From Neptunicoccus cionae (GTDB lineage Bacteria; Pseudomonadota; Alphaproteobacteria; Rhodobacterales; Rhodobacteraceae), in assembly GCF_002860325.1 (NCBI RefSeq), contig NZ_PKOJ01000007.1, positions 218,995 to 282,994 of the forward strand: 64,000 bases of DNA, written 5' to 3'. Of the stretch, positions 54,780 to 63,934 are shown in pieces. How positions within the stretch are numbered: the first letter of the stretch is position 1; every line of letters starts with the position of its first letter. Both the position numbers and the translations under genes were made by a program. The notes under the pieces are model-generated. The model searched no databases. It saw only the letters and a list, made by a program, of their open reading frames with translations, and was not told where the DNA came from.

Positions 54780-54868
54780 GGAGAGGTGCCGGAGTGGTCG
54801 AACGGGGCGGTCTCGAAAACCGTTGTCCCTTCTGGGGACCCAGGGTTCGAATCCCTGTCTCTCCGCCA
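54780..54868 (+). tRNA. tRNA-Ser(CGA)
   Basis: 89 bases with a long variable arm as in class II tRNAs. Acceptor GGAGAGG/TCTCTCC, anticodon loop CTCGAAA (anticodon CGA), T arm CAGGG-TTCGAAT-CCCTG, encoded CCA. No repeat of its 3' end was seen nearby. Confidence 0.95.
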
Positions 54869-55032
54869 TTTACGTTTAGCTTCTCCACCGAAACTTGTTT
54901 CTAAAAAAACCATGGATTATCTGCCAACTGCAGAAGAAAGATGTGGATATTGGGTTAAAATATTCTTTGACTTTTTGCATTTCGTCCGCTTCGATAGCTA
55001 CCATAAATTGCATTTTTATCGGAGAATTTTAT

Positions 55033-55407
55033 ATGAAACCACGCATAATTATTATCCTAGGTTGCATTTCGTTGTTTGGGGGCTGCACAGATTGGGATAC
55101 CTCCAGTGTTTCCACCTCTGAAACGGTAAACCAAGAAAATGCGTTCAGTGCGCAGAATGTTCGCCTAACAGCCGGGGCCTTCGATCCGAACAAATACAGC
55201 AGGGTTACTGATCTCAAAGTCTCGGTGAACAAAACCACCGTTTTCAATCCGGATCCTGACGTGCAAGCTGTTGAAGCAAAATTGAAAGAAGAAGCTTACA
55301 AAGTTGGCGCTACAGACGTATTTGAAGTTCGCATTACAGATGTTGGAATCTCTCTGTGGAGCTACGGAACACGCAAGGGATTTGGGGTAGCTGCTAAGCC
55401 CAAATAG
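55033..55407 (+). CDS. Small lipoprotein
   Basis: 124-residue protein with a lipoprotein signal ending LFGGC (Cys at about 18). The ATG at 55033 follows GGAG by eight bases; the longer in-frame frame has no ribosome site. The mature part ends with a domain around AKLKEEAYKVGATDVFEVRITDVG, similar in pattern to small envelope proteins with a conserved Gly-Ala core. The function is unknown. It lies 165 bases after tRNA-Ser in AT-richer DNA. Confidence 0.75.
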   Translation: MKPRIIIILGCISLFGGCTDWDTSSVSTSETVNQENAFSAQNVRLTAGAFDPNKYSRVTDLKVSVNKTTVFNPDPDVQAVEAKLKEEAYKVGATDVFEVRITDVGISLWSYGTRKGFGVAAKPK

Positions 55408-55514
55408 CACTCTGATTGTTTGGCAACAAAATTACACATTTTTGAATAATCGACTGCCCTGACTAGGCGGTCCTATGTGCATACCCTCTTGACTCGACTC
55501 GCGCCCTCCCAAAT

Positions 55515-55532
55515 ACTGACTGAGTGACCAGT
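55515..55532. promoter_or_regulatory. Possible TetR operator
   Basis: ACTGACTGAGTGACCAGT has short inverted arms (ACTG/CAGT) and lies 57 bases upstream of the TetR start, where an autoregulatory operator would be expected. Symmetry is partial. Confidence 0.3.
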
Positions 55533-55588
55533 TAATTTCTGCAACACGGGAAATTCAGCAACGGTTACAGGCTTGGGAGGGCTTCAAT

Positions 55589-56260
55589 TTGGGACAGAAG
55601 AGCGCGAAAACGGCCGGAGTGGAATCTCTTTCCAGCGCCAAGGAATCCCGTTTTGATGCCATTCTGGATTCTGCTGAAACCGTCTTTGCCCGTTCCGGTT
55701 ACGAAGGCGCCACCATGCGGGAGATTGCAGAGCGTGCAGGCGTGGCGCAGGGGTTGATCCACTACCATTTCAAAACCAAGGAAGTCCTGTTCGAGGCAAT
55801 GGTTTCACGCCGGTCCCAACAGATCAACGAGGGTAGAGCCGCCCTTCTGGACGGAATTCTGAAACAGGACCAGACGCCTGATCTCGAACCCATAGTTGAG
55901 GCCCTGTTCCGCCCCACCATCGAGGCCGGTATCTCACAGGCCAGCAACGGCGGGGCTTTTGCGCAGATTCTGGTGTCTACAGCCAACTCTGCATCCGAAC
56001 GAGAACAACTGCTGACCGAGAAATACTACGACCCCATCGCGCAGAAATTCATCAGTGCTTTCATGCAGGTCGAACCCGGTCTGACCCGCGCCAATGCGGT
56101 CTGGGCCTATATGTTCGCGATTGGTGTCGGCATGACCATGATGGCCAAAACCGGACGCCCTGCACGCCTGTCCGACGGATTGTGCGACGACGGGGACGCA
56201 GATGAAATGCTGACAAAAATTGTGCCGTTTATCTGTTCGGGAATACGCGCACTGACCTGA
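55589..56260 (+). CDS. TetR-family transcriptional regulator
   Basis: 223 residues from TTG 55589 with GGGAGG eight bases upstream. N-terminal HTH: ARSGYEGATMREIAERAGVAQGLIHYHFKTKEVLFEAMV. The C-terminal ligand domain is divergent. It precedes the TRAP transporter and catabolic genes in the same direction, 39 bases before dctP, so it is the likely local repressor responding to the transported compound or a breakdown product. Confidence 0.9.
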   Translation: MGQKSAKTAGVESLSSAKESRFDAILDSAETVFARSGYEGATMREIAERAGVAQGLIHYHFKTKEVLFEAMVSRRSQQINEGRAALLDGILKQDQTPDLEPIVEALFRPTIEAGISQASNGGAFAQILVSTANSASEREQLLTEKYYDPIAQKFISAFMQVEPGLTRANAVWAYMFAIGVGMTMMAKTGRPARLSDGLCDDGDADEMLTKIVPFICSGIRALT

Positions 56261-56299
56261 TTACACATCATATTTTAATTCACTTCTGGGAGGAAAAGA

Positions 56300-57373
56300 A
56301 TGAAACATCTAATTAAAAACGGCGCCTTTGCGGCGGCTTTGATGGCCGGAACAACCACAATCGCGCCCCCTGTTGCTGCCGAAGACATCAGCGCCACGGT
56401 CGTCGCCGGACACCCGCCTGTTTTTCGCTGGGTGAAACACGTCAGCGAGACATTCATCCCCGCAGTCAACGCGGCATTGGAAGGCACTGAACATTCCATT
56501 ACCTGGAGTGAACAATACGGCGGCTCTCTGGCCAAAGTGGGCGACGAACTGGAAGCAACGGAAGAAGGGCTTGCTGAAATCGGGCTGGTGTCGAGCCTGT
56601 TCGATCCTGCCAAGCTCGCGGTGCAGAATGTCACCTATTTCACGCCGTTTGTATCCAGCGATTCAACTGTTGTTGCCGAATGGATGGACAAACTGCAGGC
56701 CACGGATGCGGATATGAAAGCGTCCTGGGAAGCCAACGGTCTGGAATACTTGGGCGGCGCGACCGGCATTGATGATTACCTGTTGATGACAAACTTTCCG
56801 GTGAACGAAATTTCCGATCTCGAAGGCAAAAAGATTGGCGCACCCGGTCCGGCTGTAAACTGGCTGAAGGGAACCGGCGCTGTTGGCGTTTCAGGTAACC
56901 TGACCACTTATTACAACGAAATCAAAACCGGAGTTTATGACGGTGTTATCGTATTTGCCTCTGCTGCGGTGCCCGGCAAACTTTACGAAGTTGCGCCCCA
57001 TGTGACCCGCATCGGTTTCGGCGCGCAATACGCCGGAGGCATTGCTGCCAACAAGGACTGGTTTGATGCCCTGCCCGCAGAAGTGCAAACAGCCCTCAAG
57101 GACGCAGCCGTCACCAACCGTATAGCCTATCACAAGGATCTGGACGCCACGGTTGGCAAATTCCTCTCCATCATGGAAGAGAACGGCGCAACGGTCAAAA
57201 AGGTGGATGACTCCTTCCGCAAGGAATGGGCCGACGGAATGGACAATGTTGCAAAGATCTGGGCCGAAAAACTGGATGCAGACGGTGTTGGCGGTTCCCG
57301 CGTGTTGAAATCCTACATGGACACCATGCGCGAGGCCGGTGCCACGCCAGTGCGCAACTGGGATCAAGAGTAA
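56300..57373 (+). CDS. dctP: TRAP transporter solute-binding protein (DctP family)
   Basis: Periplasmic binding protein of 357 residues. Signal peptide about 1-27 (ending AAEDI). DctP-family landmarks: GEELEATEEG-like region (VGDELEATEEGLAEIGLVSSLFD), a DLEGKKIGAPGPAVNWLKGTGA helix-strand and YNEIKTGVYDGVIVFASAA, where substrate-binding residues lie. A strong GGGAGGAAAAG ribosome site precedes it. The ligand is unknown; an organic acid is typical. Confidence 0.92.
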   Translation: MKHLIKNGAFAAALMAGTTTIAPPVAAEDISATVVAGHPPVFRWVKHVSETFIPAVNAALEGTEHSITWSEQYGGSLAKVGDELEATEEGLAEIGLVSSLFDPAKLAVQNVTYFTPFVSSDSTVVAEWMDKLQATDADMKASWEANGLEYLGGATGIDDYLLMTNFPVNEISDLEGKKIGAPGPAVNWLKGTGAVGVSGNLTTYYNEIKTGVYDGVIVFASAAVPGKLYEVAPHVTRIGFGAQYAGGIAANKDWFDALPAEVQTALKDAAVTNRIAYHKDLDATVGKFLSIMEENGATVKKVDDSFRKEWADGMDNVAKIWAEKLDADGVGGSRVLKSYMDTMREAGATPVRNWDQE

Positions 57374-57384
57374 TCTCCCTGACT

Positions 57385-57414
57385 GGGGCGGGCCAACTGC
57401 TCGCCCCCTTTTTT
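57385..57414 (+). terminator. Attenuating hairpin between dctP and dctQ
   Basis: GGGGCG-GC (57385-57393) pairs with GC-CGCCCC (57399-57407), with one mismatch, followed by TTTTTT (57409-57414). Lying inside the operon it would lower permease expression relative to the binding protein. Confidence 0.7.
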
Positions 57415-57438
57415 CCAAGCTGATTGGACCCATTCGTT

Positions 57439-58008
57439 ATGACTGATTTCCATGCCGACTCCGGGCAGGCGTTTCTGCCGCCGTGGTTTCAGGCCATTCG
57501 CCGGATCGCAGACTTTATGACCCTGATTTTGAATGTGATCGGCACGCTTCTTATTTTCGCGGTGATGGTGCTGGTGAATGCCGATGTGATCGGACGTGTT
57601 GCGTTCAACACTCCGGTCTCCGGCGTCCCCGAGATTGTTTCCATGTCCATCGTGGCCATCGTATTCCTGCAAGTGGCGCAAGCCTTTCGCAAAGGCCGGA
57701 TGACCCGCACTGACGCGGTACTGGATTACATCCAAAAGAAGGCGCCACGGGTACGCAGCCTGTTGGAACTGGTCTTCACTCTGGCCGCCATCGCATTGAT
57801 CTGGCAGCTTTTTTCCGCAAGCGAACCCTTGTTCGTCAAGGCCTGGGTACGGGGCACTTATGAGGGAACAGTTGGTGACTTCACGGCTCCGATCTGGCCC
57901 GTCAAGCTTATCATTCTAATCGGCTGCGCGGCCCTTCTGGTGCAACTTGTCCTGCACGCAGTCACCAGCCTGTTTGCCTTGACCTCCAAGAAAGGGATCA
58001 CCCTATGA
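57439..58008 (+). CDS. dctQ: TRAP transporter small permease (DctQ)
   Basis: 189-residue membrane subunit with four helices. The family segment FNTPVSGVPEIVSMSIVAIVFLQVAQAFRKGRMTRTD is clear. ATG 57439 is used; an in-frame TTG at 57424 is possible. It overlaps dctM by four bases. Confidence 0.9.
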   Translation: MTDFHADSGQAFLPPWFQAIRRIADFMTLILNVIGTLLIFAVMVLVNADVIGRVAFNTPVSGVPEIVSMSIVAIVFLQVAQAFRKGRMTRTDAVLDYIQKKAPRVRSLLELVFTLAAIALIWQLFSASEPLFVKAWVRGTYEGTVGDFTAPIWPVKLIILIGCAALLVQLVLHAVTSLFALTSKKGITL

Positions 58009-59318
58009 GCCCGTTTGAAATCGGCCTGACATCCTTTGGCGCCATGGTCGTTATGGTTTATCTCGGGTTCTGGGTGCCCTTCGCCCTGATGCTTTCGTCC
58101 TTTGTTGGCGTCTGGGTGATTAAGGGATCGCCTGTACTGGCTGGCAAACTGCTGGCGCTGGCTGCCTCCGAAACCATATCGAGCTATTTCTTCGGCGTTG
58201 TACCACTATTTATCATGATGGGGTTCATCGTTTCGGTCACGGGCATGGGACGCGATGCTTTTGATGTGGCAAACCACATGTTCCGCCGGGTACGCGGCGG
58301 ACTTGGGTTTGGCACCGTCGGGGCCAATGCAATCTTTGCAGCTATTACAGGAATTTCAATTGCTTCTGCGGCAGTCTTCACGCGGATTGCTGTGCCCGAA
58401 ATGCGGCGCCATGGCTATTCCAAACGGTTTTCCGTCGGGGTTGTCGCCGGTTCGTCGGTGCTCGGGATGTTGATCCCGCCAAGCCTGCTGCTGATCCTCT
58501 ACGGCCTGCTGACGGAACAATCCGTCGGCGATCTGTTCATCGCGGGCGTCTTGCCCGGTCTGCTGCTGGCCTTTGTGTTCTGTCTTGCGATTTTTCTGGT
58601 TGCCCTGTTCAAACCCAAACTGATTGGTGAGGGTATTACTGATCCTTATGACGACACGGATGCGCTGACCACGCGGGAGGTACTGGCCAAGGGACTGCCG
58701 ATAGCCACGCTGATCGGTCTGGTTCTGGGCGGAATTTACGGCGGCTTCTTCACCCCGATCGAGGCTGGCGCCATCGGGTGTTCCGGCGCCATCATCATCG
58801 GTTTGCTGCGCCGCGCTCTTACCCTGAAGGAATTTTGGGAGGTTCTGACCGATACCGGCCTGATTACCGCCTCGATTTCCTTCCTGATCATTGCCGCACA
58901 AATGTATTCGCGGATGCTGGCCCTGTCCGGCGTACCTGCGGGATTTGGCAATTTCGTCGCTACCGCTGAAATCGGCTATTGGGGCGTCATCCTTGCCTAT
59001 GTGCTGCTGGTGATCCTGATGGGCACTATTCTGGACAGCTCTTCTATCATGCTGATCCTTGTACCTTTGATGCTGCCTGTTCTGTCCCTGTTGCAGGTGG
59101 ATCTGATCTGGTTCGGCATCATCACCATCATCGCCGTTGAGATCGGTCTCCTGACGCCGCCCTTCGGCATATCGGTCTTTGTGATCAAATCTTCTCTGGA
59201 TGATCCGAGCATCACGCTCGGGGATATTTTTTACGGCGCAGCGCCTTTTGCGGTGCTGATGCTGGTGGTGCTTGGCCTTGTGATGGCCTTCCCCCAGCTC
59301 GCCACGGCATTGCTTTAA
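58005..59318 (+). CDS. dctM: TRAP transporter large permease (DctM)
   Basis: 437-residue, about 12-helix transport subunit. DctM landmarks include VPLFIMMGFIVSVTGMGRDAFDVANHMFRRVRGGLGFGTVGANAIFAAITG and GSSVLGMLIPPSLLLILYGLLTEQSVGDLFIAGVLPG, with LLTPPFGISVFVIKS near the end. It works with DctQ and the binding protein using a sodium gradient. The cyclase-family gene follows after 13 bases. Confidence 0.95.
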   Translation: MSPFEIGLTSFGAMVVMVYLGFWVPFALMLSSFVGVWVIKGSPVLAGKLLALAASETISSYFFGVVPLFIMMGFIVSVTGMGRDAFDVANHMFRRVRGGLGFGTVGANAIFAAITGISIASAAVFTRIAVPEMRRHGYSKRFSVGVVAGSSVLGMLIPPSLLLILYGLLTEQSVGDLFIAGVLPGLLLAFVFCLAIFLVALFKPKLIGEGITDPYDDTDALTTREVLAKGLPIATLIGLVLGGIYGGFFTPIEAGAIGCSGAIIIGLLRRALTLKEFWEVLTDTGLITASISFLIIAAQMYSRMLALSGVPAGFGNFVATAEIGYWGVILAYVLLVILMGTILDSSSIMLILVPLMLPVLSLLQVDLIWFGIITIIAVEIGLLTPPFGISVFVIKSSLDDPSITLGDIFYGAAPFAVLMLVVLGLVMAFPQLATALL

Positions 59319-59331
59319 GAAAGGACAGTTT

Positions 59332-60108
59332 ATGCCCCGTCGTTTTGTAGATCTTTCTGTTCCGCTGGAAACCGGAATCGCTTCCGATCCGCCGATCATG
59401 TTGCCCCAGATCGAGTATCTGACCCACGATCAGACAGCCGAACAGGTGATGTCCTTCTTTCCCGGTCTGAAAAAGGAAGACCTGCCAGGTGGTGAAGGCT
59501 GGGCGGTAGAACAACTGACCATTGCCAGCCATTGCGGCACCCATCTGGACGCGCCCTATCACCACCACTCCACCATGAGCAACGGAGAGCGTGCGATCAC
59601 CATCGACGAAGTACCGCTGGAATGGTGCATGAATCCGGGCGTCAAGCTGGACTTCCGCCACTTTGAAGACGGCTATCTGGTCACGGCGCAGGACGTGGAA
59701 GCGGAGCTGGAACGCATCGGCCACGAGTTGCAACCTCTTGATATTGTTGTTGTTAACACATCAGCCGGCGCAGCCTACGGGCAGCCGGAATACCTGATGA
59801 AAGGCTGCGGCATGGGCCGCGAGGCGACTTTGTATCTGACAGAACGCGGCGTGCGCGTAACCGGTACCGATGCGTGGAGTTGGGACGCCCCTTTTGCCCT
59901 GACCGCGAAAGTTTACGCTGAAACCAAAGATCCTTCGATCATCTGGGAAGGCCACCGCGCCAGTATGGACATCGGCTATTGCCATATGGAGAAGCTCAGC
60001 AATCTGGAAAGCCTGCCCGCGACCGGATTTGAAATTTCCTGTTTCCCTTTCAAAATCAAGGCAGCCTCCGCCGGTTTCACCCGCGCTGTTGCCATTTTCA
60101 CGGAGTAA
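59332..60108 (+). CDS. Cyclase-family (kynurenine formamidase-like) hydrolase
   Basis: 258 residues of the metal-dependent cyclase family. The signature SHCGTHLDAPYHHH carries the metal ligands, and a second cluster (CGMGREATLYLTERGVRVTGTDAWSWD) matches the family. Members hydrolyse N-formylkynurenine, isatin or related cyclic compounds. It follows dctM closely and precedes a fumarylacetoacetate hydrolase-like gene, so it probably acts on the imported compound. Confidence 0.88.
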   Translation: MPRRFVDLSVPLETGIASDPPIMLPQIEYLTHDQTAEQVMSFFPGLKKEDLPGGEGWAVEQLTIASHCGTHLDAPYHHHSTMSNGERAITIDEVPLEWCMNPGVKLDFRHFEDGYLVTAQDVEAELERIGHELQPLDIVVVNTSAGAAYGQPEYLMKGCGMGREATLYLTERGVRVTGTDAWSWDAPFALTAKVYAETKDPSIIWEGHRASMDIGYCHMEKLSNLESLPATGFEISCFPFKIKAASAGFTRAVAIFTE

Positions 60109-60113
60109 TTCTG

Positions 60114-61043
60114 ATGCGTCTAGCAACTGTTTCCTACAAGGACCGCCCGCTTCTGGTGGCCGCAATTGATGATGATCGCCTTCTCGACTTGCGCGCAGCA
60201 GCAAACCACGCCGGACAGGACGAAGCGGATTTCACATCCATGCAAAGCCTGATCGACGCCGGTCAAAAAGGGCTCGACATTGCGCGCGGGCTGGTGAAGC
60301 ACCCCCAGCAATCCGCCACGATTGCGCAGGCGGATGTTTCCTTCCTGCCGCCCATTATGCCGGTCCAGTATCGTGACTGTCTGGTGTTCGAAGATCACCT
60401 GACCAATTGTTTCAAGGTGATGGAAGAAGCCACAGGCCGCAAACACGAGGTGCCGGATGTCTGGTACCAGCAGCCGATCTATTACAAAGGCAATCGCATG
60501 TCCTTTATCGGCCATGGCACAGACGTCCAGTGGCCGGACTATGCCGAACATCTGGATATCGAACTGGAACTGGCTATCGTTGTCGGCAAGACCGGCAAGA
60601 ACATCGAAGCCGCAGACGGGATCGACCACATTTTCGGCTATACCATCCTGAATGATGTGTCCGCGCGGGATGCGCAGATGGCCGAAATGCCCGGCCAGCT
60701 TGGCCCTTGTAAAGGCAAGGATTTTGACACGGGTAACATCCTTGGTCCATTTATCCTGACGGCGGATGAAGTCCCACATCCCGTTGCTCTTGATATGGAG
60801 GCACGAGTAAACGGCGAACGCTGGGGCGGTGGCAACAGCCGCCAGATGCAACATGACTTCGGCGCAATTCTGGCCCATATCTCCGCATCCGAAACCGTCT
60901 ATGCGGGGGAAGTCATCGGCTCCGGCACGGTCGGCACGGGCTGTGGTCTGGAACTGGGCAAACGCCTGTCGGACGGCGACAGGTTTGAACTGGAGATCGA
61001 GAAGATTGGCATTCTCGCCAACCGGATCGTCAAAGGAGCCTGA
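60114..61043 (+). CDS. Fumarylacetoacetate hydrolase-family protein
   Basis: 309 residues. The FAH fold metal site is seen in DIELELAIVVGKTGKNIEAADGIDHIFGYTILNDVSARDAQ (Glu-Glu-Asp ligands), followed by KGKDFDTGNILGPFILTADEV and GSGTVGTGCGLELG. The family cleaves acylpyruvates, decarboxylates or hydrates oxo acids. It begins five bases after the cyclase gene and ends three before the SMP-30 gene, within one operon. Confidence 0.9.
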   Translation: MRLATVSYKDRPLLVAAIDDDRLLDLRAAANHAGQDEADFTSMQSLIDAGQKGLDIARGLVKHPQQSATIAQADVSFLPPIMPVQYRDCLVFEDHLTNCFKVMEEATGRKHEVPDVWYQQPIYYKGNRMSFIGHGTDVQWPDYAEHLDIELELAIVVGKTGKNIEAADGIDHIFGYTILNDVSARDAQMAEMPGQLGPCKGKDFDTGNILGPFILTADEVPHPVALDMEARVNGERWGGGNSRQMQHDFGAILAHISASETVYAGEVIGSGTVGTGCGLELGKRLSDGDRFELEIEKIGILANRIVKGA

Positions 61044-61046
61044 GCC

Positions 61047-62066
61047 ATGGGAAATCCCATCGACGGCTTTGCGATCGACCTGGGCAGCCTGAAAACCGTC
61101 GGCACGGACCTGCAACGCCCCGAATGTATTCTGGCCGAACCGGACGGCTCGCTCTGGTCAGCGGATGCGCGGGGCGGTGTGGTGCACATCCGCCCAGACG
61201 GAACCCAGACCCTGATCGCGCAAGAAGTTGAGACCGGCTTTGCCCAAGCCAATGATGACGCCAGCCGCTTCACCACCGGCACCTTGCCAAACGGGCTGGC
61301 ATTTGCCCGCAGTGGCGACATCCTGATTTCGAACTTCGGAACAGACCGGCTGGAGCTGATGAAGCGCACTGGCGACAGCGAGGTGCTGTACGACAGCATC
61401 AACGGCAAGCCCATTGGCAAGGTCAACTTTGTGCTGCGCGACAGCAAGGACCGCCTGTGGCTGACGGTTTCCACCACGATCCCGAACTGGATGGAGGCCT
61501 GTAGTCCGAACATCATCGACGGCTTTATCGCTATGGCCGATGACAAGGGCCTGCGGATCATGGCGGACGGGCTGCATTTCACCAATGAAATCCGCTTAGA
61601 TGCGGATGAAAGCCACCTTTACGCTGTGGAAACCTGCGGCATGAAAATCACCCGTTTTCAGGTGGCCGATAACGGAGACCTTAGCGGTCGCGAAACATTT
61701 GGCCCCGAAAGCCACAACGCCTTTATCGACGGGATCGCCTTTGACGCCTATGGCAACCTCTGGGGCACCCATGTGATGACTGATCGCATTTTTGCGATCA
61801 CGCCGGATGGCGATCTGCGTATCCTTCTCGATGACGACAACGGCTCCACAGAAGGTAAGGCGCTGCTGAAGGCTTTTGCTCAAGACAAGGTCACACCTGA
61901 TCTGCAACTGGCCTGTGGCGGCAGCATCGCCAACTGGATGGCCAGCATCACTTTCGGCGGACCCGATCTGACGAACGTCTATATTGGCAGCCTGCGCGGC
62001 ACCACTATCCCCTATTTCAAATCCCCCGTGGCCGGCTTGCCGATGATCCACTGGAACGAAAGGTAA
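61047..62066 (+). CDS. SMP-30/gluconolactonase-family protein
   Basis: 339-residue six-bladed beta-propeller hydrolase. Metal ligands can be placed at the Glu of PECILAEPDGSLWSADARGG, the Asn of LHFTNEIRLDADES and the Asp of IDGIAFDAYGNLWGTH. Family members open lactones. Placed between the FAH-family and OsmC genes, it suggests that a lactone intermediate occurs in the pathway. Confidence 0.9.
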   Translation: MGNPIDGFAIDLGSLKTVGTDLQRPECILAEPDGSLWSADARGGVVHIRPDGTQTLIAQEVETGFAQANDDASRFTTGTLPNGLAFARSGDILISNFGTDRLELMKRTGDSEVLYDSINGKPIGKVNFVLRDSKDRLWLTVSTTIPNWMEACSPNIIDGFIAMADDKGLRIMADGLHFTNEIRLDADESHLYAVETCGMKITRFQVADNGDLSGRETFGPESHNAFIDGIAFDAYGNLWGTHVMTDRIFAITPDGDLRILLDDDNGSTEGKALLKAFAQDKVTPDLQLACGGSIANWMASITFGGPDLTNVYIGSLRGTTIPYFKSPVAGLPMIHWNER

Positions 62067-62071
62067 TTCCC

Positions 62072-62572
62072 ATGAGCAATACACAAGACCAACCCCAACA
62101 GGCGCTGGTGCAGTTTGACTGCAAGGGCCACGCGACCGGAAAGATGCGCAACGATCTGGAAGTGACCATGTCACAGCCCTTTGCCGAAGGTCCGTTCCAT
62201 ATGGCCACGGATGAGGGCAGCTTCCATGGCGGTGATGCCTCTGCTCCGCCGCCGCTGGCCCTGTTTGTAGGCGGATTGACCGGCTGTATCATGACCCAGA
62301 TCCGCGCCTTTGCAAAACGGCTAAAAGTTACAGTGAAGGATCTGGACGTGGAAACCCGCGTGGTCTGGAACTGGGAAGCCAAGGGCCGCGTTTATGAAAC
62401 CTTGCCGAAGTCCTTTGAAATAGACGTATTGATTGACAGCGACGATCCGCAGGACAAGGTTATCGAACTGATCGAAGCTGCCAAAAAAGGCTGTTTTCTG
62501 GAACAGACGCTGGGTCAGCAGAATACCATTCGCCACCGGATGAAGACGCCCGACGGCTGGGTTGACGTTTAA
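62072..62572 (+). CDS. OsmC-family peroxidase-like protein
   Basis: 166 residues. Two reactive cysteines are in GGLTGCIMTQIRAFAKRL and AAKKGCFLEQTL, the OsmC/Ohr pattern. Such proteins reduce organic hydroperoxides or, in some pathways, act as thiol hydrolases. It ends the plus-strand operon, with 15 bases to the convergent flavin gene. Confidence 0.9.
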   Translation: MSNTQDQPQQALVQFDCKGHATGKMRNDLEVTMSQPFAEGPFHMATDEGSFHGGDASAPPPLALFVGGLTGCIMTQIRAFAKRLKVTVKDLDVETRVVWNWEAKGRVYETLPKSFEIDVLIDSDDPQDKVIELIEAAKKGCFLEQTLGQQNTIRHRMKTPDGWVDV

Positions 62573-62587
62573 ACCGGATTTGTCCTG

Positions 62588-63583
62588 TCAGGGTTTTACC
62601 AGCCCTGACAGCACCTCTGCTGCAATCTCGAAAGACCGCAGCCGCGCCTGATGGTTGTGGATCATCGCCGTGACGATCAGCTCGTCCGGATTATAGCGGT
62701 CCAGAATGATCTTTAGCTGGGTGTTCACAGTTGCAGCCGATCCCACTGCCGAAACCGAAAGCGCGTGTTCAACACCTTCCATTACAGCAGGCGGAATTTG
62801 CGATTTCGCATCATCTACCGGCAGGGGCAGCTTGCCCGGCTTGCCCGTGCGCAACCGCGCAAAGGCCAGCAGTTGTGAGGAGCGCAAATATTCGGCTTGC
62901 GCATCCGTATCCGCTGCACAGACTCCCGCAGCCATCACCACATAAGGTTCGGACAACATGGAAGACGGCTTGAAAGAGCGCCGGTATACATCAAGCGCCT
63001 GATCCAGCATCGCAGGGGCAAAATGGCTGGCAAAAGCATAAGGCAACCCCAGCATCGCCGCCAGTTGCGCGCCATAAAGGCTAGACCCGAGGATATAGAC
63101 CGGCACCTTGGTGCCTACACCCGGTATTGCGCGCACAGGAGCGTTGTCCGGCATATCATCGAAATAGGCCATCAGCTCCTGCACATCCTGCACAAAGGTA
63201 TCTTCGGGCGACATATGCCGCCGCAAGGCCCGCGCCGTTGCCATATCCGTCCCCGGTGCCCGCCCGAGCCCGAGATCAATCCGGTCGGGATAAAGCGTGG
63301 CCAGCGTCCCGAACGCCTCGGCCACCATTAAAGGCGCGTGGTTGGGCAGCATGATACCCCCTGCCCCGATCCGCATGGTCGAGGTTGCCCCCGCCACATG
63401 GCCGATCACCACAGCCGTCGCCGCGCTGGCGATGCCGGGCATGTTGTGATGTTCCGCCAGCCAATAGCGGTGATACCCCGCCTTTTCCGCCAGTTGCGCC
63501 AGTTCAACCGTGTTTTGCAAAGCCTGCCCCGTGGTCTGGCCTTCGGGGACAGGTGAGAGATCGAGAAGAGAGTAATGTTTCAT
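62588..63583 (-). CDS. LLM-class flavin-dependent oxidoreductase
   Basis: Luciferase-like monooxygenase family, 331 residues from ATG 63583 ([17 protein letters not shown]). A longer frame to 63631 is less likely. Family segments: [77 protein letters not shown]. The partner reductase and substrate are unknown. It is convergent with the TRAP-linked operon. Confidence 0.9.
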   Translation of the reverse strand: MKHYSLLDLSPVPEGQTTGQALQNTVELAQLAEKAGYHRYWLAEHHNMPGIASAATAVVIGHVAGATSTMRIGAGGIMLPNHAPLMVAEAFGTLATLYPDRIDLGLGRAPGTDMATARALRRHMSPEDTFVQDVQELMAYFDDMPDNAPVRAIPGVGTKVPVYILGSSLYGAQLAAMLGLPYAFASHFAPAMLDQALDVYRRSFKPSSMLSEPYVVMAAGVCAADTDAQAEYLRSSQLLAFARLRTGKPGKLPLPVDDAKSQIPPAVMEGVEHALSVSAVGSAATVNTQLKIILDRYNPDELIVTAMIHNHQARLRSFEIAAEVLSGLVKP

Positions 63584-63795
63584 ATCAGCCCATGTAAGCT
63601 TTTGTTTCTGTTCCCCAAGGGGATTGCCCACAGATCAACCGGAGTTTGACAGAGAGCACAAGGGGAACGGTGGGTCGCGCGGGGGGAGGAGGAAGCTATT
63701 ATTTAACTTTTTACAATATTGCGCACTACTTCTTGGACAAGTAATGTTAAAACACTCAAATTTTGTTAATTTTCTTTATTTACAGGTGAACAACA
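63584..63795. other. Short AT-rich intergenic stretch
   Basis: 212 bases between the flavin oxidoreductase and the following frame. From about 63695 it becomes clearly AT-rich (for example AAATTTTGTTAATTTTCTTTATTTACA) compared with the GC-rich genes to the left, suggesting a junction with acquired DNA. An AGGTGAA ribosome site precedes the ATG at 63796. Confidence 0.6.
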
Positions 63796-63934
63796 ATGCA
63801 AGCTAAGATAAAATCCAATTTTGTGAACAATATTAAAATCGATCCCGCAAATAGCTTTGGGAGCGCAGATACCTTACAGTTCAAATTCAAAGCAGAATTA
63901 GGCAAACTTAAAGACTTAGGCGATGGCAATTGGC
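63796..63934 (+). pseudogene. 5' end of an unknown gene, apparently interrupted
   Basis: ATG 63796 with AGGTGA upstream opens a frame starting MQAKIKSNFVNNIKIDPANS. The first 46 codons end near GDGNW and then run into sequence resembling an insertion-sequence end, where the frame closes at a stop at 63970-63972. No family is recognised. Lys- and Asn-rich and AT-rich codon use differs from the rest of the window. Part of a larger interrupted gene is the simplest reading. Confidence 0.45.
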
